From Variovorax sp. CF079 (GTDB lineage: Bacteria > Pseudomonadota > Gammaproteobacteria > Burkholderiales > Burkholderiaceae_C), in NCBI RefSeq assembly GCF_900101545.1, contig NZ_FMZU01000008.1:1-64000 (forward strand): a DNA stretch of 64,000 nt. The letters are read 5' to 3'. How positions within the stretch are numbered: position 1 is the first letter of the stretch; every line of letters starts with the position of its first letter. Positions 56,704 through 64,000 of this stretch are shown here, piece by piece. Made by a program: the position numbers and the translations under genes. Below the pieces are notes generated by a model. It did no database searches. It saw only the letters and a list, made by a program, of their open reading frames with translations, and was not told where the DNA came from.

Positions 56704-57962
56704 AAGCCTTGTTCGGCATCGCCTGGAAGAGCGCCTGGAACCGCCGCTTCACGCTCGCGCTCACGGTGCTGTCGATCGCGCTGTCGACCTTCCTGCTGCT
56801 CGGCGTCGAACGCATCCGCACCGAGCTGCGCGAGAACTTCTCGTCCTCCGTCTCGGGCACCGACCTGATCGTGGGCGCGCGCACGGGCTCTTCGCAGCTC
56901 CTGCTCTACTCGGTGTTCCGCATCGGCGCCGCCACCAACAACATGCAGTGGAAGAGCGTGCAGGCGCTGGCCCAGCACCCGGGCGTGGACTGGGTCCTGC
57001 CGCTCTCGCTCGGGGATTCGCACCGCGGCTTTGCGGTGCTCGCGACCACGCCCGAGTACTTCCAGCACTTCCGCTACGGCGAGCGCCAGCCGCTGCAGCT
57101 GCGCGAAGGCACGGCCCTAGCCGAGCTCTTCGATGCGGTCGTCGGCGCCGAGGTGGCCGACCGGCTGGGCTACCACGTGGGCCAGAAGATCACGCTCGCG
57201 CACGGCAGCGGCGAGCTCAACGTGGCCGAGCACGCGGACAAGCCCTTCACGGTGGTGGGCGTGCTGGCGCGCACCGGCACGCCGGTCGACCGCACGGTGC
57301 ACATCGGCCTGCCGGCGATGGAAGCCATCCATCTCGAATGGGCCGGCGGCGCGCCGCTGCCGGGCGTTCGGATTCCGGCCGAGCAGGTGCGCAAGTTCGA
57401 TCTCACGCCCAAGAACGTGACCGCAGTGCTGGTCGGCCTCAAGAACCGCGCGGCGGTGTTCGGCGTGCAGCGCTGGGTCTCGACCTACCCCACCGAAGCG
57501 CTGATGGCCATCCTGCCGGGCGTGGCGCTCGACGAGCTCTGGAGCGTGGTCGGCATCGGCGAGAACGCACTCCTGCTGATGTCGGCGCTGGTCGCGCTGG
57601 TCAGCCTCGCCGGCCTGGTGTCGGTGGTGATGGCCGGCCTCAACGAACGCCGCCGCGAGCTCGCGGTGCTGCGCGCGGTAGGTGCCAGCCTGCGCCACGT
57701 GCTGGCGCTGCTGGCGCTCGAAGGCGCACTGGTCACGCTGCTGGGCGTGGCGATCGGCGTGGTCTTGGCGGTGCTCGGCATCGCCCTGCTCGCGCCATGG
57801 CTGCAGGCCCAGTTCGGCCTCGCGCTTCGCCTCAGCGAACCTACACTGAACGAATGGATACTGCTCGCCAGCCTGCTCGCAGCCGGCTGGCTGGCCAGCC
57901 TGCTGCCGGGCGTGCGCGCCTACAGACTCTCGCTGGCCGATGGACTCTCCCCGAGGATTTGA
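56700..57962 (+). CDS. ABC transporter permease, FtsX/MacB type
   Basis: 420 aa. N-terminal TM (about 17-36), a large periplasmic MacB_PCD-like domain (about 40-275: SVSGTDLIVGARTGSSQLLL), then three TM helices in the FtsX domain (about 285-415: GLNERRRELAVLRAVGASLR). These transporters usually act on the periplasmic side rather than pumping small solutes, so mechanotransmission or lipoprotein-type handling is likely. The start overlaps the ATPase gene by 4 nt. In Vibrio the equivalent pair is called ZrgB/ZrgC. Confidence 0.92.
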   Translation: MKALFGIAWKSAWNRRFTLALTVLSIALSTFLLLGVERIRTELRENFSSSVSGTDLIVGARTGSSQLLLYSVFRIGAATNNMQWKSVQALAQHPGVDWVLPLSLGDSHRGFAVLATTPEYFQHFRYGERQPLQLREGTALAELFDAVVGAEVADRLGYHVGQKITLAHGSGELNVAEHADKPFTVVGVLARTGTPVDRTVHIGLPAMEAIHLEWAGGAPLPGVRIPAEQVRKFDLTPKNVTAVLVGLKNRAAVFGVQRWVSTYPTEALMAILPGVALDELWSVVGIGENALLLMSALVALVSLAGLVSVVMAGLNERRRELAVLRAVGASLRHVLALLALEGALVTLLGVAIGVVLAVLGIALLAPWLQAQFGLALRLSEPTLNEWILLASLLAAGWLASLLPGVRAYRLSLADGLSPRI

Positions 57963-57964
57963 AG

Positions 57965-58570
57965 ATGAAGAAGACGATGCTGCGCCCCCTGCTCATGACC
58001 CTGTGCACCGCCGCTGCAACCGCGGCCTTCGCGGCCGACCCCGCGCCGCAGGCGACCTCGCCGACCAATCCGATCGGCGGCAAGGCCGCTGCCGCCAAGC
58101 CCGCGGCGGGCCAGCCCCGGCTCATCTCGTGGGAAGAGCTGGTGCCCAAGGACTGGGACCCGATGAAGGAATTCAAGGGCATGGACCTGAGCAAGCTCGA
58201 AGACGGCGATCCGCGCGCCAACGACCTGCTGCTGAAGATGCAGGAGGTCTCGAACAACGCGCCGACCAATCCGGCGATGAACGGCGTCGAGGTGAAGATC
58301 CCGGGCTTCATCGTGCCGCTCGAGGAGAACAAGGGTGAGGTCACCGAGTTCCTGCTGGTGCCCTACTTCGGCGCCTGCATCCACACGCCGCCGCCGCCGG
58401 CCAATCAGATCCTGCACGTGCGCCCGCGCCAGGGTGCGAAGTTCCGCGCCATGGACACGGTGTGGGTCACCGGCAAGCTGCAGACCCTGCGCAACGACTC
58501 GATGATGGGCGTGAGCGGCTATCACGTCACGGCCGAGAGCGTGACCAAGTACACGGGCGGCGCCAAGTAG
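57965..58570 (+). CDS. DUF3299 periplasmic protein
   Basis: 201 aa from the ATG at 57965, 2 nt after the permease stop. Signal peptide (about 1-23, ending AAFA), a Pro/Ala linker, then the DUF3299 core: RLISWEELVPKDWDP, VKIPGFIVPLEENKGEVTEF and LLVPYFGACIHTPPPPANQI. The conserved CIHTPPPPxNQ loop with Cys and His could hold a metal. The DUF recurs next to DUF2796/ABC genes, which suggests a shared zinc-related function. Last gene of the operon. Confidence 0.88.
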   Translation: MKKTMLRPLLMTLCTAAATAAFAADPAPQATSPTNPIGGKAAAAKPAAGQPRLISWEELVPKDWDPMKEFKGMDLSKLEDGDPRANDLLLKMQEVSNNAPTNPAMNGVEVKIPGFIVPLEENKGEVTEFLLVPYFGACIHTPPPPANQILHVRPRQGAKFRAMDTVWVTGKLQTLRNDSMMGVSGYHVTAESVTKYTGGAK

Positions 58571-58733
58571 CTGCCAGCGCTGTCGCGCGGGGATCGCGTT
58601 CGTCCTACGCGCATGTCATGCAGACCCTCACAGGGTCGGCACGGTGCGATTTCTAGTGTGGCCCCTGGCGCAGGCACGCGGCTGCGCCGCCCACGAAATC
58701 CACCCACGACATCCCACCAAAGGAATCAGCATC

Positions 58734-59216
58734 ATGAGCAAAGCACCTCCCAAGAAGAACGACGCCGTCGATCTACTGGACGCGGACCACATCGCCGTGA
58801 AAAAACTGTTCCAGGAATTCAGCAAGCTGGCCGAAGCCAAGGCGCCCGCCGATCAGCGCGAGGCCTTGGCCGACCAGATCTGCCGCGAGCTGAGCGTGCA
58901 TGCGCAGATCGAGGAAGAGATCTTCTATCCGGCGGCGCGCGCCGCCATCCACGACGATGCGCTGCTCGACGAAGCCACCGTGGAGCATTCGACGGCCAAG
59001 GAACTGATCGCGCAGATCGAATCCATGGGCCCCGAGGAGGCGCTGTTCGATGCCAAGGTGATCGTGCTCGGCGAATACATCGATCACCATGTGAAGGAAG
59101 AGCGCGAACAGATCTTCGACAAGGCGCGCAAGTCCAAGATGGATCTGGTCGCGCTGAAGGAGCAGCTGGCGGCGCGCAAGGAGGAGCTGATGCAGCACCA
59201 GGAAGCGATGGCCTGA
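58734..59216 (+). CDS. Hemerythrin-domain protein
   Basis: 160 aa from the ATG at 58734 (AAAGGA upstream). Hemerythrin HHE pattern: His19 ([16 protein letters not shown]), His56 with Glu60/61 ([13 protein letters not shown]), His85 (EHSTAKEL) and His118-His119 with Glu123 ([15 protein letters not shown]). This forms a di-iron four-helix bundle that can bind oxygen or nitric oxide. Monocistronic, 164 nt after the DUF3299 gene, with no hairpin terminator seen between them. Confidence 0.93.
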   Translation: MSKAPPKKNDAVDLLDADHIAVKKLFQEFSKLAEAKAPADQREALADQICRELSVHAQIEEEIFYPAARAAIHDDALLDEATVEHSTAKELIAQIESMGPEEALFDAKVIVLGEYIDHHVKEEREQIFDKARKSKMDLVALKEQLAARKEELMQHQEAMA

Positions 59217-59283
59217 AGCCTATGATGGACAGGCCGGTGCCATCCGCGGCATCGCCCCCTGTTCCATCGTCAAGGAGCGCTCC

Positions 59284-59493
59284 ATGTCCAACCACGTCTA
59301 CAAACTCCTCGAACTCACCGGCTCCTCGCCCACGAGCAGCGACGACGCCGTGCTGCGCGCGATCTCGAAGGCCAGCGAGTCGGTGCGCAACATCCAGTGG
59401 TTCGAGGTCACCGAGACCCGCGGCCATGTGCAGGACGGCAAGGTGGCGCACTGGCAGGTGACGCTGAAGGTGGGCTTCACGCTCGAAGACTGA
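59284..59493 (+). CDS. Dodecin (flavin-binding dodecameric protein)
   Basis: 69 aa, exactly the dodecin size. Pattern: [40 protein letters not shown] and a closing VGFTLED. The Trp39 of NIQWFEV is the residue that stacks on the isoalloxazine ring. Dodecins store or buffer free flavins and reduce their phototoxicity. AAGGAGCG stands just upstream. Separate from the hemerythrin gene by 67 nt. Confidence 0.96.
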   Translation: MSNHVYKLLELTGSSPTSSDDAVLRAISKASESVRNIQWFEVTETRGHVQDGKVAHWQVTLKVGFTLED

Positions 59494-59508
59494 AAGCCCG
59501 CGCGCGGC

Positions 59509-60057
59509 TCAGCCTGCGCCCGGACGCCGCGGCGCAGGCTGGTCGTGCTGCTTGCCAGCGCCGCTCTGAGGCCCGGCGCGCTCGAGCACGCTGATCTGGC
59601 CGTCGCTTTCGAGGTAGGCGAGCCGGATGGCGTCCATCGCTTCGATCCCCTTCTCGCGCAGCTTGGACTTCAGTTCGTCCTCGGTGATCAGGTTGCGCTT
59701 GAGCGCCTTCCAGACCATCTTGCCGTCGCGGATCAGTGGTTCGGGCGGCGGCTCCATCAGGCGCTTGATCGCTTTGCTGCGGTAGCTGGCCCAGTCGAGC
59801 ATGTAGTTCCAGGCCGCCAGCGTGGCGAGCAGCACGAAGCCCTCGGCGATCGAGCGGTATTCGCCCTGCATCGCGTTGCTCGATGCGTCGGCGATGAGCA
59901 CGACGAACAGCAGATCGGCGATGCCCAGCGATCCGGCATCGCGCCGCAGGATGAAGCGGAACAGCAGCAGCAGGAACCAGTAGATCGCGCTGCCGCGCAG
60001 GATGATCTCCCACACCGGTATGTGGAAGGCGAACAGCTCGGCCAATTCACCGTCCAT
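59509..60057 (-). CDS. DUF421 (YetF-like) membrane protein
   Basis: 182 aa. Three TM helices within the first about 95 residues (WEIILRGSAIYWFLLLLFRF, LGIADLLFVVLIADASSNAM, FVLLATLAAWNYMLDW), then the DUF421 cytoplasmic domain with PPPEPLIRDGKMVWKALKRN and LITEDELKSKLREKGIEAMD. These proteins (YetF, YdfS, YcaP) have no firm biochemical role. The minus-strand stop is 15 nt from the dodecin stop, so the genes converge. Confidence 0.9.
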   Translation of the reverse strand: MDGELAELFAFHIPVWEIILRGSAIYWFLLLLFRFILRRDAGSLGIADLLFVVLIADASSNAMQGEYRSIAEGFVLLATLAAWNYMLDWASYRSKAIKRLMEPPPEPLIRDGKMVWKALKRNLITEDELKSKLREKGIEAMDAIRLAYLESDGQISVLERAGPQSGAGKQHDQPAPRRPGAG

Positions 60058-60079
60058 GCGCCGACCTCGACCTGGAGTT

Positions 60080-60316
60080 TCAATCCGGCGCTTGCATCAC
60101 GCGGTCGAACTCCTCGTCGGCCGGCACGTTGTCGGCATCGAGTTCGCTGGCGTCGGTCAGATCGATGCCGGTCTCCTCCGACAACTCGTCAGCAGCTTCG
60201 GCCTCTTCTTCTTCCTCGGCCTCGGCCTCGTCTTCGGGCAGCTCGTCGTCGAGTTCGTCGTCCGTCGGGTTGTCGCTTGTAACAGCGGAACGCAGCGGGG
60301 GATCGGCGCTGGTCAT
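60080..60316 (-). CDS. Small highly acidic protein, unknown function
   Basis: 78 aa from the ATG at 60316 with AAGGAG 6 nt upstream. Roughly two fifths of the residues are Asp or Glu, with runs such as EDEAEAEEEEEAEAADELSE; almost no Lys or Arg. It is probably disordered. No family recognised. It lies 22 nt upstream of the DUF421 gene on the same strand and may be co-expressed with it. An imperfect tandem repeat sits in its upstream region. Confidence 0.7.
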   Translation of the reverse strand: MTSADPPLRSAVTSDNPTDDELDDELPEDEAEAEEEEEAEAADELSEETGIDLTDASELDADNVPADEEFDRVMQAPD

Positions 60317-60336
60317 GATCGGCTCCTTGACTGATG

Positions 60337-60403
60337 GATCGCGTTGGGCAGCCCCCAAGTGTGAGCCTCCTCGGTCGCGTTGAACAGCCCCGAGTGTGGA
60401 CCT
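60337..60403. repeat. Imperfect tandem repeat upstream of the acidic-protein gene
   Basis: A 32-nt unit at 60337-60368 (centre GATCGCGTTGGGCAGCCCCC) recurs at 60373-60403 with about three quarters identity and a 36-bp period. It lies within 90 bp upstream of the minus-strand start at 60316, where paired regulator sites could sit. Confidence 0.6.
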
Positions 60404-60445
60404 ACGGCGCAGGCCGGTGTGTCGGAGAGCGCCCCATCTGCGCCT

Positions 60446-61333
60446 TCAGTGCTTGTGGCCGTGCTCTTCGTGCGCAGGCGCCGGATCGGTGTGTTCGTGG
60501 TCGCCGTGGGCCAGCCGGCTCACCCCCATGACCAGCAGGATGCCGACCGCGAGCCAGGCGATCTGCAAGGCGGTCTGGCGCGCGGCCAGGCGCTTCTGCA
60601 GTTGCGGGATCAGGTCGGCCAGCGCGACGTAGACGAAGCTGCTGGAGGCCAGCACCAGGAAGTACGGCAGCCAGCCGTGCAGCCGATCGACCAGCCACCA
60701 GCCGGCCAGCCCGCCCAGCGCGGTCATGGTGCCGGCGAGCGAGACCTTGATCAGCGCGGCGCGCGGATTGGGCGAACTCTGGCGCAGCACGACCAAATCG
60801 CCGATGTGGTGCGGCACCTCGTGCGCCAGCACCGCGAGCGCCGCCACCAGGCCCAGGCGCAGGTCGGCGATGAAGGCCGACGCGATCAGGATGCCATCAC
60901 CGAAGCAGTGCACGCTGTCGCCGGTGAGCACGGCCCAGCCGCCACCCTTGGAAGTGTGGCCATGAGGATCCGAATGGGCGTGCGCATGGTCGTGCCGATC
61001 GTGGTGGTCATGCCCGTGCGCTTCGCGGGCCTCGCCATCGTGGTGATGCTCGTGGCCGTGGTGCCACAGCTCGGCCTTGTCGAGCAGGAAGAAGAAGACC
61101 AGGCCGAACAGCAGCACGCCGAACAGCAGGCCGGGCTCGATGCGGCTCTCGAAAGCCTCGGGCAGGAGATGCATGAAAGCGGTGGCCAGCAGCGCGCCGG
61201 CGGCCAGGCTCAGCAGATGCTGCGGATTCACGCCGCCGCCGCTCTTCACGCCCACGCGCAGCAGCAGCGCGGCGATCCAGACACTTCCGATGCCGGCGAC
61301 CAGGGTCGCGGCGATGATGGCTAACAGGTTCAT
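60446..61333 (-). CDS. ZIP-family divalent metal transporter with His-rich loop
   Basis: 295 aa with about eight TM helices. The metal-path motifs are in VHCFGDGILIASAF (His142, Asp146) and LAHEVPHHIGDL (His171, Glu172, His175, His176). The cytosolic loop between TM3 and TM4 (about 91-127) is strongly His/Asp-rich, and the C-terminus ends in another His cluster (HEEHGHKH). ZIP proteins import zinc, iron or manganese; the His loops suggest zinc. Alone in its unit. Confidence 0.92.
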   Translation of the reverse strand: MNLLAIIAATLVAGIGSVWIAALLLRVGVKSGGGVNPQHLLSLAAGALLATAFMHLLPEAFESRIEPGLLFGVLLFGLVFFFLLDKAELWHHGHEHHHDGEAREAHGHDHHDRHDHAHAHSDPHGHTSKGGGWAVLTGDSVHCFGDGILIASAFIADLRLGLVAALAVLAHEVPHHIGDLVVLRQSSPNPRAALIKVSLAGTMTALGGLAGWWLVDRLHGWLPYFLVLASSSFVYVALADLIPQLQKRLAARQTALQIAWLAVGILLVMGVSRLAHGDHEHTDPAPAHEEHGHKH

Positions 61334-61344
61334 GACTGCTTCAT

Positions 61345-61375
61345 AAAAAATAAAAGCCGCCCATCGGACGGCTTT
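61345..61375 (-). terminator. Intrinsic terminator after the dienelactone hydrolase gene
   Basis: Read on the minus strand, AAAGCCGTCC pairs with GGGCGGCTTT (10 bp including one G-U) around a GAT loop (61353-61375), then TATTTTTT follows. It lies 31 nt beyond the stop at 61406 and just before the ZIP gene. Confidence 0.9.
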
Positions 61376-61405
61376 CGGTGGAAAGCGGCTGGCGAATGCC
61401 GCTCT

Positions 61406-62314
61406 CTAGGCGACACCGTTGGCTTGGAACCAGGCCAGGGTGCGCTTCCAGCCGTCTTCGGCAGGGCCGGCAACGTAGCTCGGCCGGTAGTCGGCATGGA
61501 AGGCATGGCCCGCTTCGGGGTACACGACGAACTGGGAGGCCTTGGCCGCCGGAGTGCCGGTTGCCAGAGCCGCTTTCATCTTATCAACCGTGTCAAGGGG
61601 GATGCCCTGGTCCTTGCCGCCATAGAGGCCGAGCACCGGCGCCTTGAGGGTGGCGGCGATGTCGATCGGATGCCTGGGCGTGAGTTCGCTGGGCTGGCCG
61701 ACCAGGCGGCCGTACCAGGCCGCGCCGGCCTTGACCTTGCCGGTGGCTGCATAGAGCCAGACGATGCGGCCTCCCCAGCAAAAGCCGGTGATCGCAGCCT
61801 CATCCACGTCGCCGCCGTTGGCGGCCGCGTATTTCAGCGCGCCGTCGAGGTCGGCCATGACCTGGGCATCGGGCACCTTGCTGACCACCTCGGCCTGCAA
61901 CTTCGGAATGTCGGTGTAGGTCCTCGGGTCGCCCTGCCGCGCATAAAGCTCGGGCGCGATCGCCAGGTAGCCGGCCTTGGCGAAGCGCCGGCAGGTGTCG
62001 GCGATGTACTCGTGCACGCCGAAGATCTCCTGGATCACGAGCACCACCGGCAGACCGGTCTTGCCGGCCGGTGCAGCCGCATAGCCCGGTACGTCGAAGC
62101 CGTTGACGTTGTACTTGATGGGGCCGGCCTTGAGGCCGTCGGCCGGAGTCTTGATCGCGGTCTGCGCAGCGATGGGCAGCGTGGCGGCCGCGTAGCCGAC
62201 GCCGATCGCAGCTTTCAGCGCAGTGCGGCGCGTGGCGCCCTGTTCCGTGCTTTCGCCGGGGCGAAGCGAATCGAATTCGGCTTTCAGCTCGGAACCCGTA
62301 TCGAATTGAGGCAT
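61406..62314 (-). CDS. Exported dienelactone hydrolase family protein
   Basis: 302 aa. A twin-arginine-like signal (ATRRTALKAAIGVGYAAATL, about 27-46) directs it to the periplasm. The alpha/beta-hydrolase core carries the DLH triad: nucleophile Cys179 in GFCWGGRIVW, Asp235 in YGGKDQG and His270 in PEAGHAFH. VLVIQEIFGVHEYIADTCRR is the family N-terminal motif. It belongs to the YghX/DLH group rather than to catabolic clcD enzymes, and no chlorocatechol genes are nearby. Substrate unknown. Confidence 0.92.
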   Translation of the reverse strand: MPQFDTGSELKAEFDSLRPGESTEQGATRRTALKAAIGVGYAAATLPIAAQTAIKTPADGLKAGPIKYNVNGFDVPGYAAAPAGKTGLPVVLVIQEIFGVHEYIADTCRRFAKAGYLAIAPELYARQGDPRTYTDIPKLQAEVVSKVPDAQVMADLDGALKYAAANGGDVDEAAITGFCWGGRIVWLYAATGKVKAGAAWYGRLVGQPSELTPRHPIDIAATLKAPVLGLYGGKDQGIPLDTVDKMKAALATGTPAAKASQFVVYPEAGHAFHADYRPSYVAGPAEDGWKRTLAWFQANGVA

Positions 62315-62443
62315 GTCGTATTACTCCAGTTGATCGACGGACAAAGAAGGCGCAGCTGCGAAGCGCACGCCGCAATGTAGGCGATCAGGGCGGAGAATGC
62401 GCCCGCGAGGTTGCGTGCTCCGCCGGAGGCGCGCCTCAACCCG

Positions 62444-63328
62444 TCAGGTCGCTGGCTTGTCGCTCGGAGTTTTGATGTTGTCGCGCAGCTGCGGGCTCAT
62501 CGGCAGGTTGAGCGGCGCGTTCTTCGGCGCGATCGGCGACATGAACCACTTGTTGTACATCTTCTCGAACTCGCCGCTCTTCATGAGGCCGACGATGGTG
62601 TCGTCCACCACCTTCTTGAAGGCCGCGTCGTCCTTGGGCAGCATGCAGGCGTAGGGCTCGACCTGCAGCGCATCGCCGACCACTTCGAATTCGGCCGGGT
62701 TCTTGGCGTTGGCGATCAGGCCGAAGAGCAAGATGTCGTCCATCGCGAAAGCCACCGCGCGGTCGCTCTCGACCAGCAGGAAAGCGTCGGCATGATCCTT
62801 GCCGAGCACGATGTCCATGTCGAGACTCTTCTCGGTGTTGTACTTGCGCATGACCAGCGCGTTGGTGGTGCCGGTGGTGCTGGCCACCGTCTTCTTCGCG
62901 AGGTCGGCGTAGTTCTTGATCTTGGACGACTTCTTCGTCAGCAGGCGCGTGCCGGTGTAGAAGTGGTTGATGGCGAAGGACACGTCCTTGCCGCGCGCGC
63001 TGTTGTTGGTGGTCGAGCCGCACTCCAGGTCGATGGTGCCGTTCTGGATCAGCGGGATCCGGTTCTGCGAGGTCACCGGCATCAGCGCCACCTGCAGGTT
63101 CGGCTTGTTGAGCTTCTTCTTCACCGCCTCGACCACCGCGTTGGACAGCTCGACCGAGAAGCCGATCGGCTTGTTCGGGCCGTCGAGATAGCTGAAGGGC
63201 ACCGAAGACTCGCGGTAGGCCAGCGTGATCTTGCCGGACTCGGCGATCTTGGCCAGGGTGTCGGCGGCTTGCGCGCCCGTCGCGGCAACGGTGAGCAGAA
63301 CGGCGGCCATCAATGCGGAAAGTTTCAT
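62444..63328 (-). CDS. Amino-acid ABC transporter substrate-binding protein (GltI-like)
   Basis: 294 aa. Signal peptide MKLSALMAAVLLTVAATGAQA, then the SBP_bac_3 fold: KITLAYRESSVPFSYLDGPN, VTSQNRIPLIQNGTIDLECG and STTNNSARGKDVSFAINHFY. The ECGSTTNN segment and RESSVPFSY are typical of glutamate/aspartate receptors (GltI/DEBP). The permease and ATPase genes are not in the window, since the next gene diverges. It would capture acidic amino acids in the periplasm. Confidence 0.92.
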   Translation of the reverse strand: MKLSALMAAVLLTVAATGAQAADTLAKIAESGKITLAYRESSVPFSYLDGPNKPIGFSVELSNAVVEAVKKKLNKPNLQVALMPVTSQNRIPLIQNGTIDLECGSTTNNSARGKDVSFAINHFYTGTRLLTKKSSKIKNYADLAKKTVASTTGTTNALVMRKYNTEKSLDMDIVLGKDHADAFLLVESDRAVAFAMDDILLFGLIANAKNPAEFEVVGDALQVEPYACMLPKDDAAFKKVVDDTIVGLMKSGEFEKMYNKWFMSPIAPKNAPLNLPMSPQLRDNIKTPSDKPAT

Positions 63329-63552
63329 GCGAGCCCTTTCGGTGGATATGGAATGTGTTGCGGAGTGTAGGAACGATTCATGCGCCGGTCACAATTCCTT
63401 TTGCGCCCATGGCCATGACCAAAAGTTATGGGCAGCCACCGGAGGGCATGAGCTTTGGCTATGGCCCGCGGCGGTTTTGGCATTTCACGCTCGAGCGATG
63501 CGGCCCTAGAGTCTTTCGCATCCAACAACAAGCAGCGACAGGAAGGAGCGTC
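63329..63552. promoter_or_regulatory. Divergent promoter region between the GltI-like and dadA-like genes
   Basis: A 224-bp spacer that must serve both directions. It contains a palindromic GCCCATGGCC context around 63407-63416 and AT-rich patches (for example CAAAAGTTATGGG at 63420-63432). I could not assign -35/-10 pairs with confidence. Confidence 0.4.
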
Positions 63553-64000
63553 ATGCATGTGTGCGTGCTGGGTGCCGGCATCGTGGGCCTGGCCACGGCC
63601 TGGCAATTGAACCGGCAGGGCTTCGAGGTGAGCGTGATCGATCGCGCCGCGCCGGGCGCCGGTGCGAGCGGCGGCAACGGCGCCCAGCTGAGCTATTCGT
63701 ATGTGCAGCCGCTGGCCGACCCCTCGATCTGGAAGCAGCTGCCCAAGCTCCTGCTCTCGCCCTCCTCCCCGCTCAAGCTGCGGCCGCAGCTCGACCCCCT
63801 GCAGTGGCGCTGGGGCCTGGCCTTCCTGGCGGCCTGCAACGCCCGGACCTCGCGCGGCACGACGATGCGCCTGCTCGCGCTCGCCGCGGAGAGCCGCCGC
63901 GCCTTCGAGCAGATGCTGGCCGACGTGGCGCCCGACTGCGACTTCTCCGCCACCGGCAAGCTGGTGCTCTACGCGAGCGCCGGCGCGCTCGAAGGCGCGC
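63553..64000 (+). CDS. dadA: D-amino-acid dehydrogenase, FAD-dependent (N-terminal part, cut by window edge)
   Basis: 149 codons from an ATG with GGAAGGAG 4-5 nt upstream; the rest is beyond the right edge. It opens MHVCVLGAGIVGLATAWQLN, a classic GxGxxG Rossmann dinucleotide site, followed by VSVIDRAAPGAGASGGNGAQ and LSYSYVQPLADPSIW. These match DadA-type oxidoreductases, which oxidise D-amino acids at the membrane. The divergent amino-acid binding protein fits such a role. A related glycine oxidase-type enzyme cannot be excluded from this part alone. Confidence 0.85.
   Translation, partial: MHVCVLGAGIVGLATAWQLNRQGFEVSVIDRAAPGAGASGGNGAQLSYSYVQPLADPSIWKQLPKLLLSPSSPLKLRPQLDPLQWRWGLAFLAACNARTSRGTTMRLLALAAESRRAFEQMLADVAPDCDFSATGKLVLYASAGALEGA

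Overview
The window is high-GC, densely packed bacterial chromosome. Gene content and protein style point to a betaproteobacterium of the order Burkholderiales, most likely Comamonadaceae and possibly a Variovorax-like organism. That assignment is inferred from flgA-J order, a Tad locus, YpfJ/Dcd/RhlE neighbours, TRAP transporters and an EgtB/SenA-like protein; no rRNA marker is present.

Layout. (1) 1-9011, flagellum: a minus-strand rod/hook/ring operon flgBCDEFGHIJ running into a cheW gene cut by the left edge, and divergent flgA-flgM-flgN with a near-consensus sigma-28 promoter before flgM. (2) 9071-9648: a ParD/ParE toxin-antitoxin pair, then a medium-chain dehydrogenase. (3) 11085-13467: a NarL-type histidine kinase and response regulator. 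(4) 13569-13844: a 268-bp deletion remnant of an insertion sequence, with inverted repeats and CTAG on both sides. (5) 13841-26144: a long minus-strand Tad (Flp pilus) locus with three Flp pilins, prepilin peptidase, CpaB, secretin, a lipoprotein, TadG/TadE/TadF-like pseudopilins, TadZ, TadA, TadB, TadC and a polytopic GT-C-like membrane protein; no TadD is visible. (6) 26145-28903: gene-poor ground with a small membrane ORF, coding-like debris, a zinc-ribbon membrane protein and a broken class II aldolase fragment. (7) 28904-32575: a LanC-like protein diverging from a methyltransferase, a two-domain methylglyoxal synthase and a glutathione S-transferase. (8) 32582-43901, housekeeping: class II ribonucleotide reductase, a DHH phosphoesterase, Hsp20, a lipoprotein, a CNNM/CBS protein, ApaH, RhlE, YpfJ, Dcd and a TetR regulator. 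(9) 43932-49096: an EgtB/SenA-like protein lacking one expected iron-ligand histidine, then a TRAP transporter whose solute-binding gene is convergent. (10) 49186-52265: Dxs, IspA and XseB in one minus-strand run. (11) 52448-58570: a tightly packed plus-strand operon (Rieske oxygenase, EamA exporter, sulfurtransferase, then DUF2796/ABC/DUF3299 genes resembling a Zrg zinc system) behind a hairpin-rich leader. (12) 58734-64000: hemerythrin, dodecin, DUF421, an acidic protein, a ZIP metal transporter, a dienelactone hydrolase, a glutamate/aspartate-type binding protein and a D-amino-acid dehydrogenase cut by the right edge.

How the parts work together. Flagellum and Tad pilus are the two surface machines; the two-component pair beside tad is the natural candidate for its control. 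The LanC-like/methylglyoxal synthase/GST group shares a theme of electrophile and thiol chemistry. The Zrg-like genes and the ZIP carrier suggest attention to zinc. No CRISPR array, tRNA or rRNA was seen.
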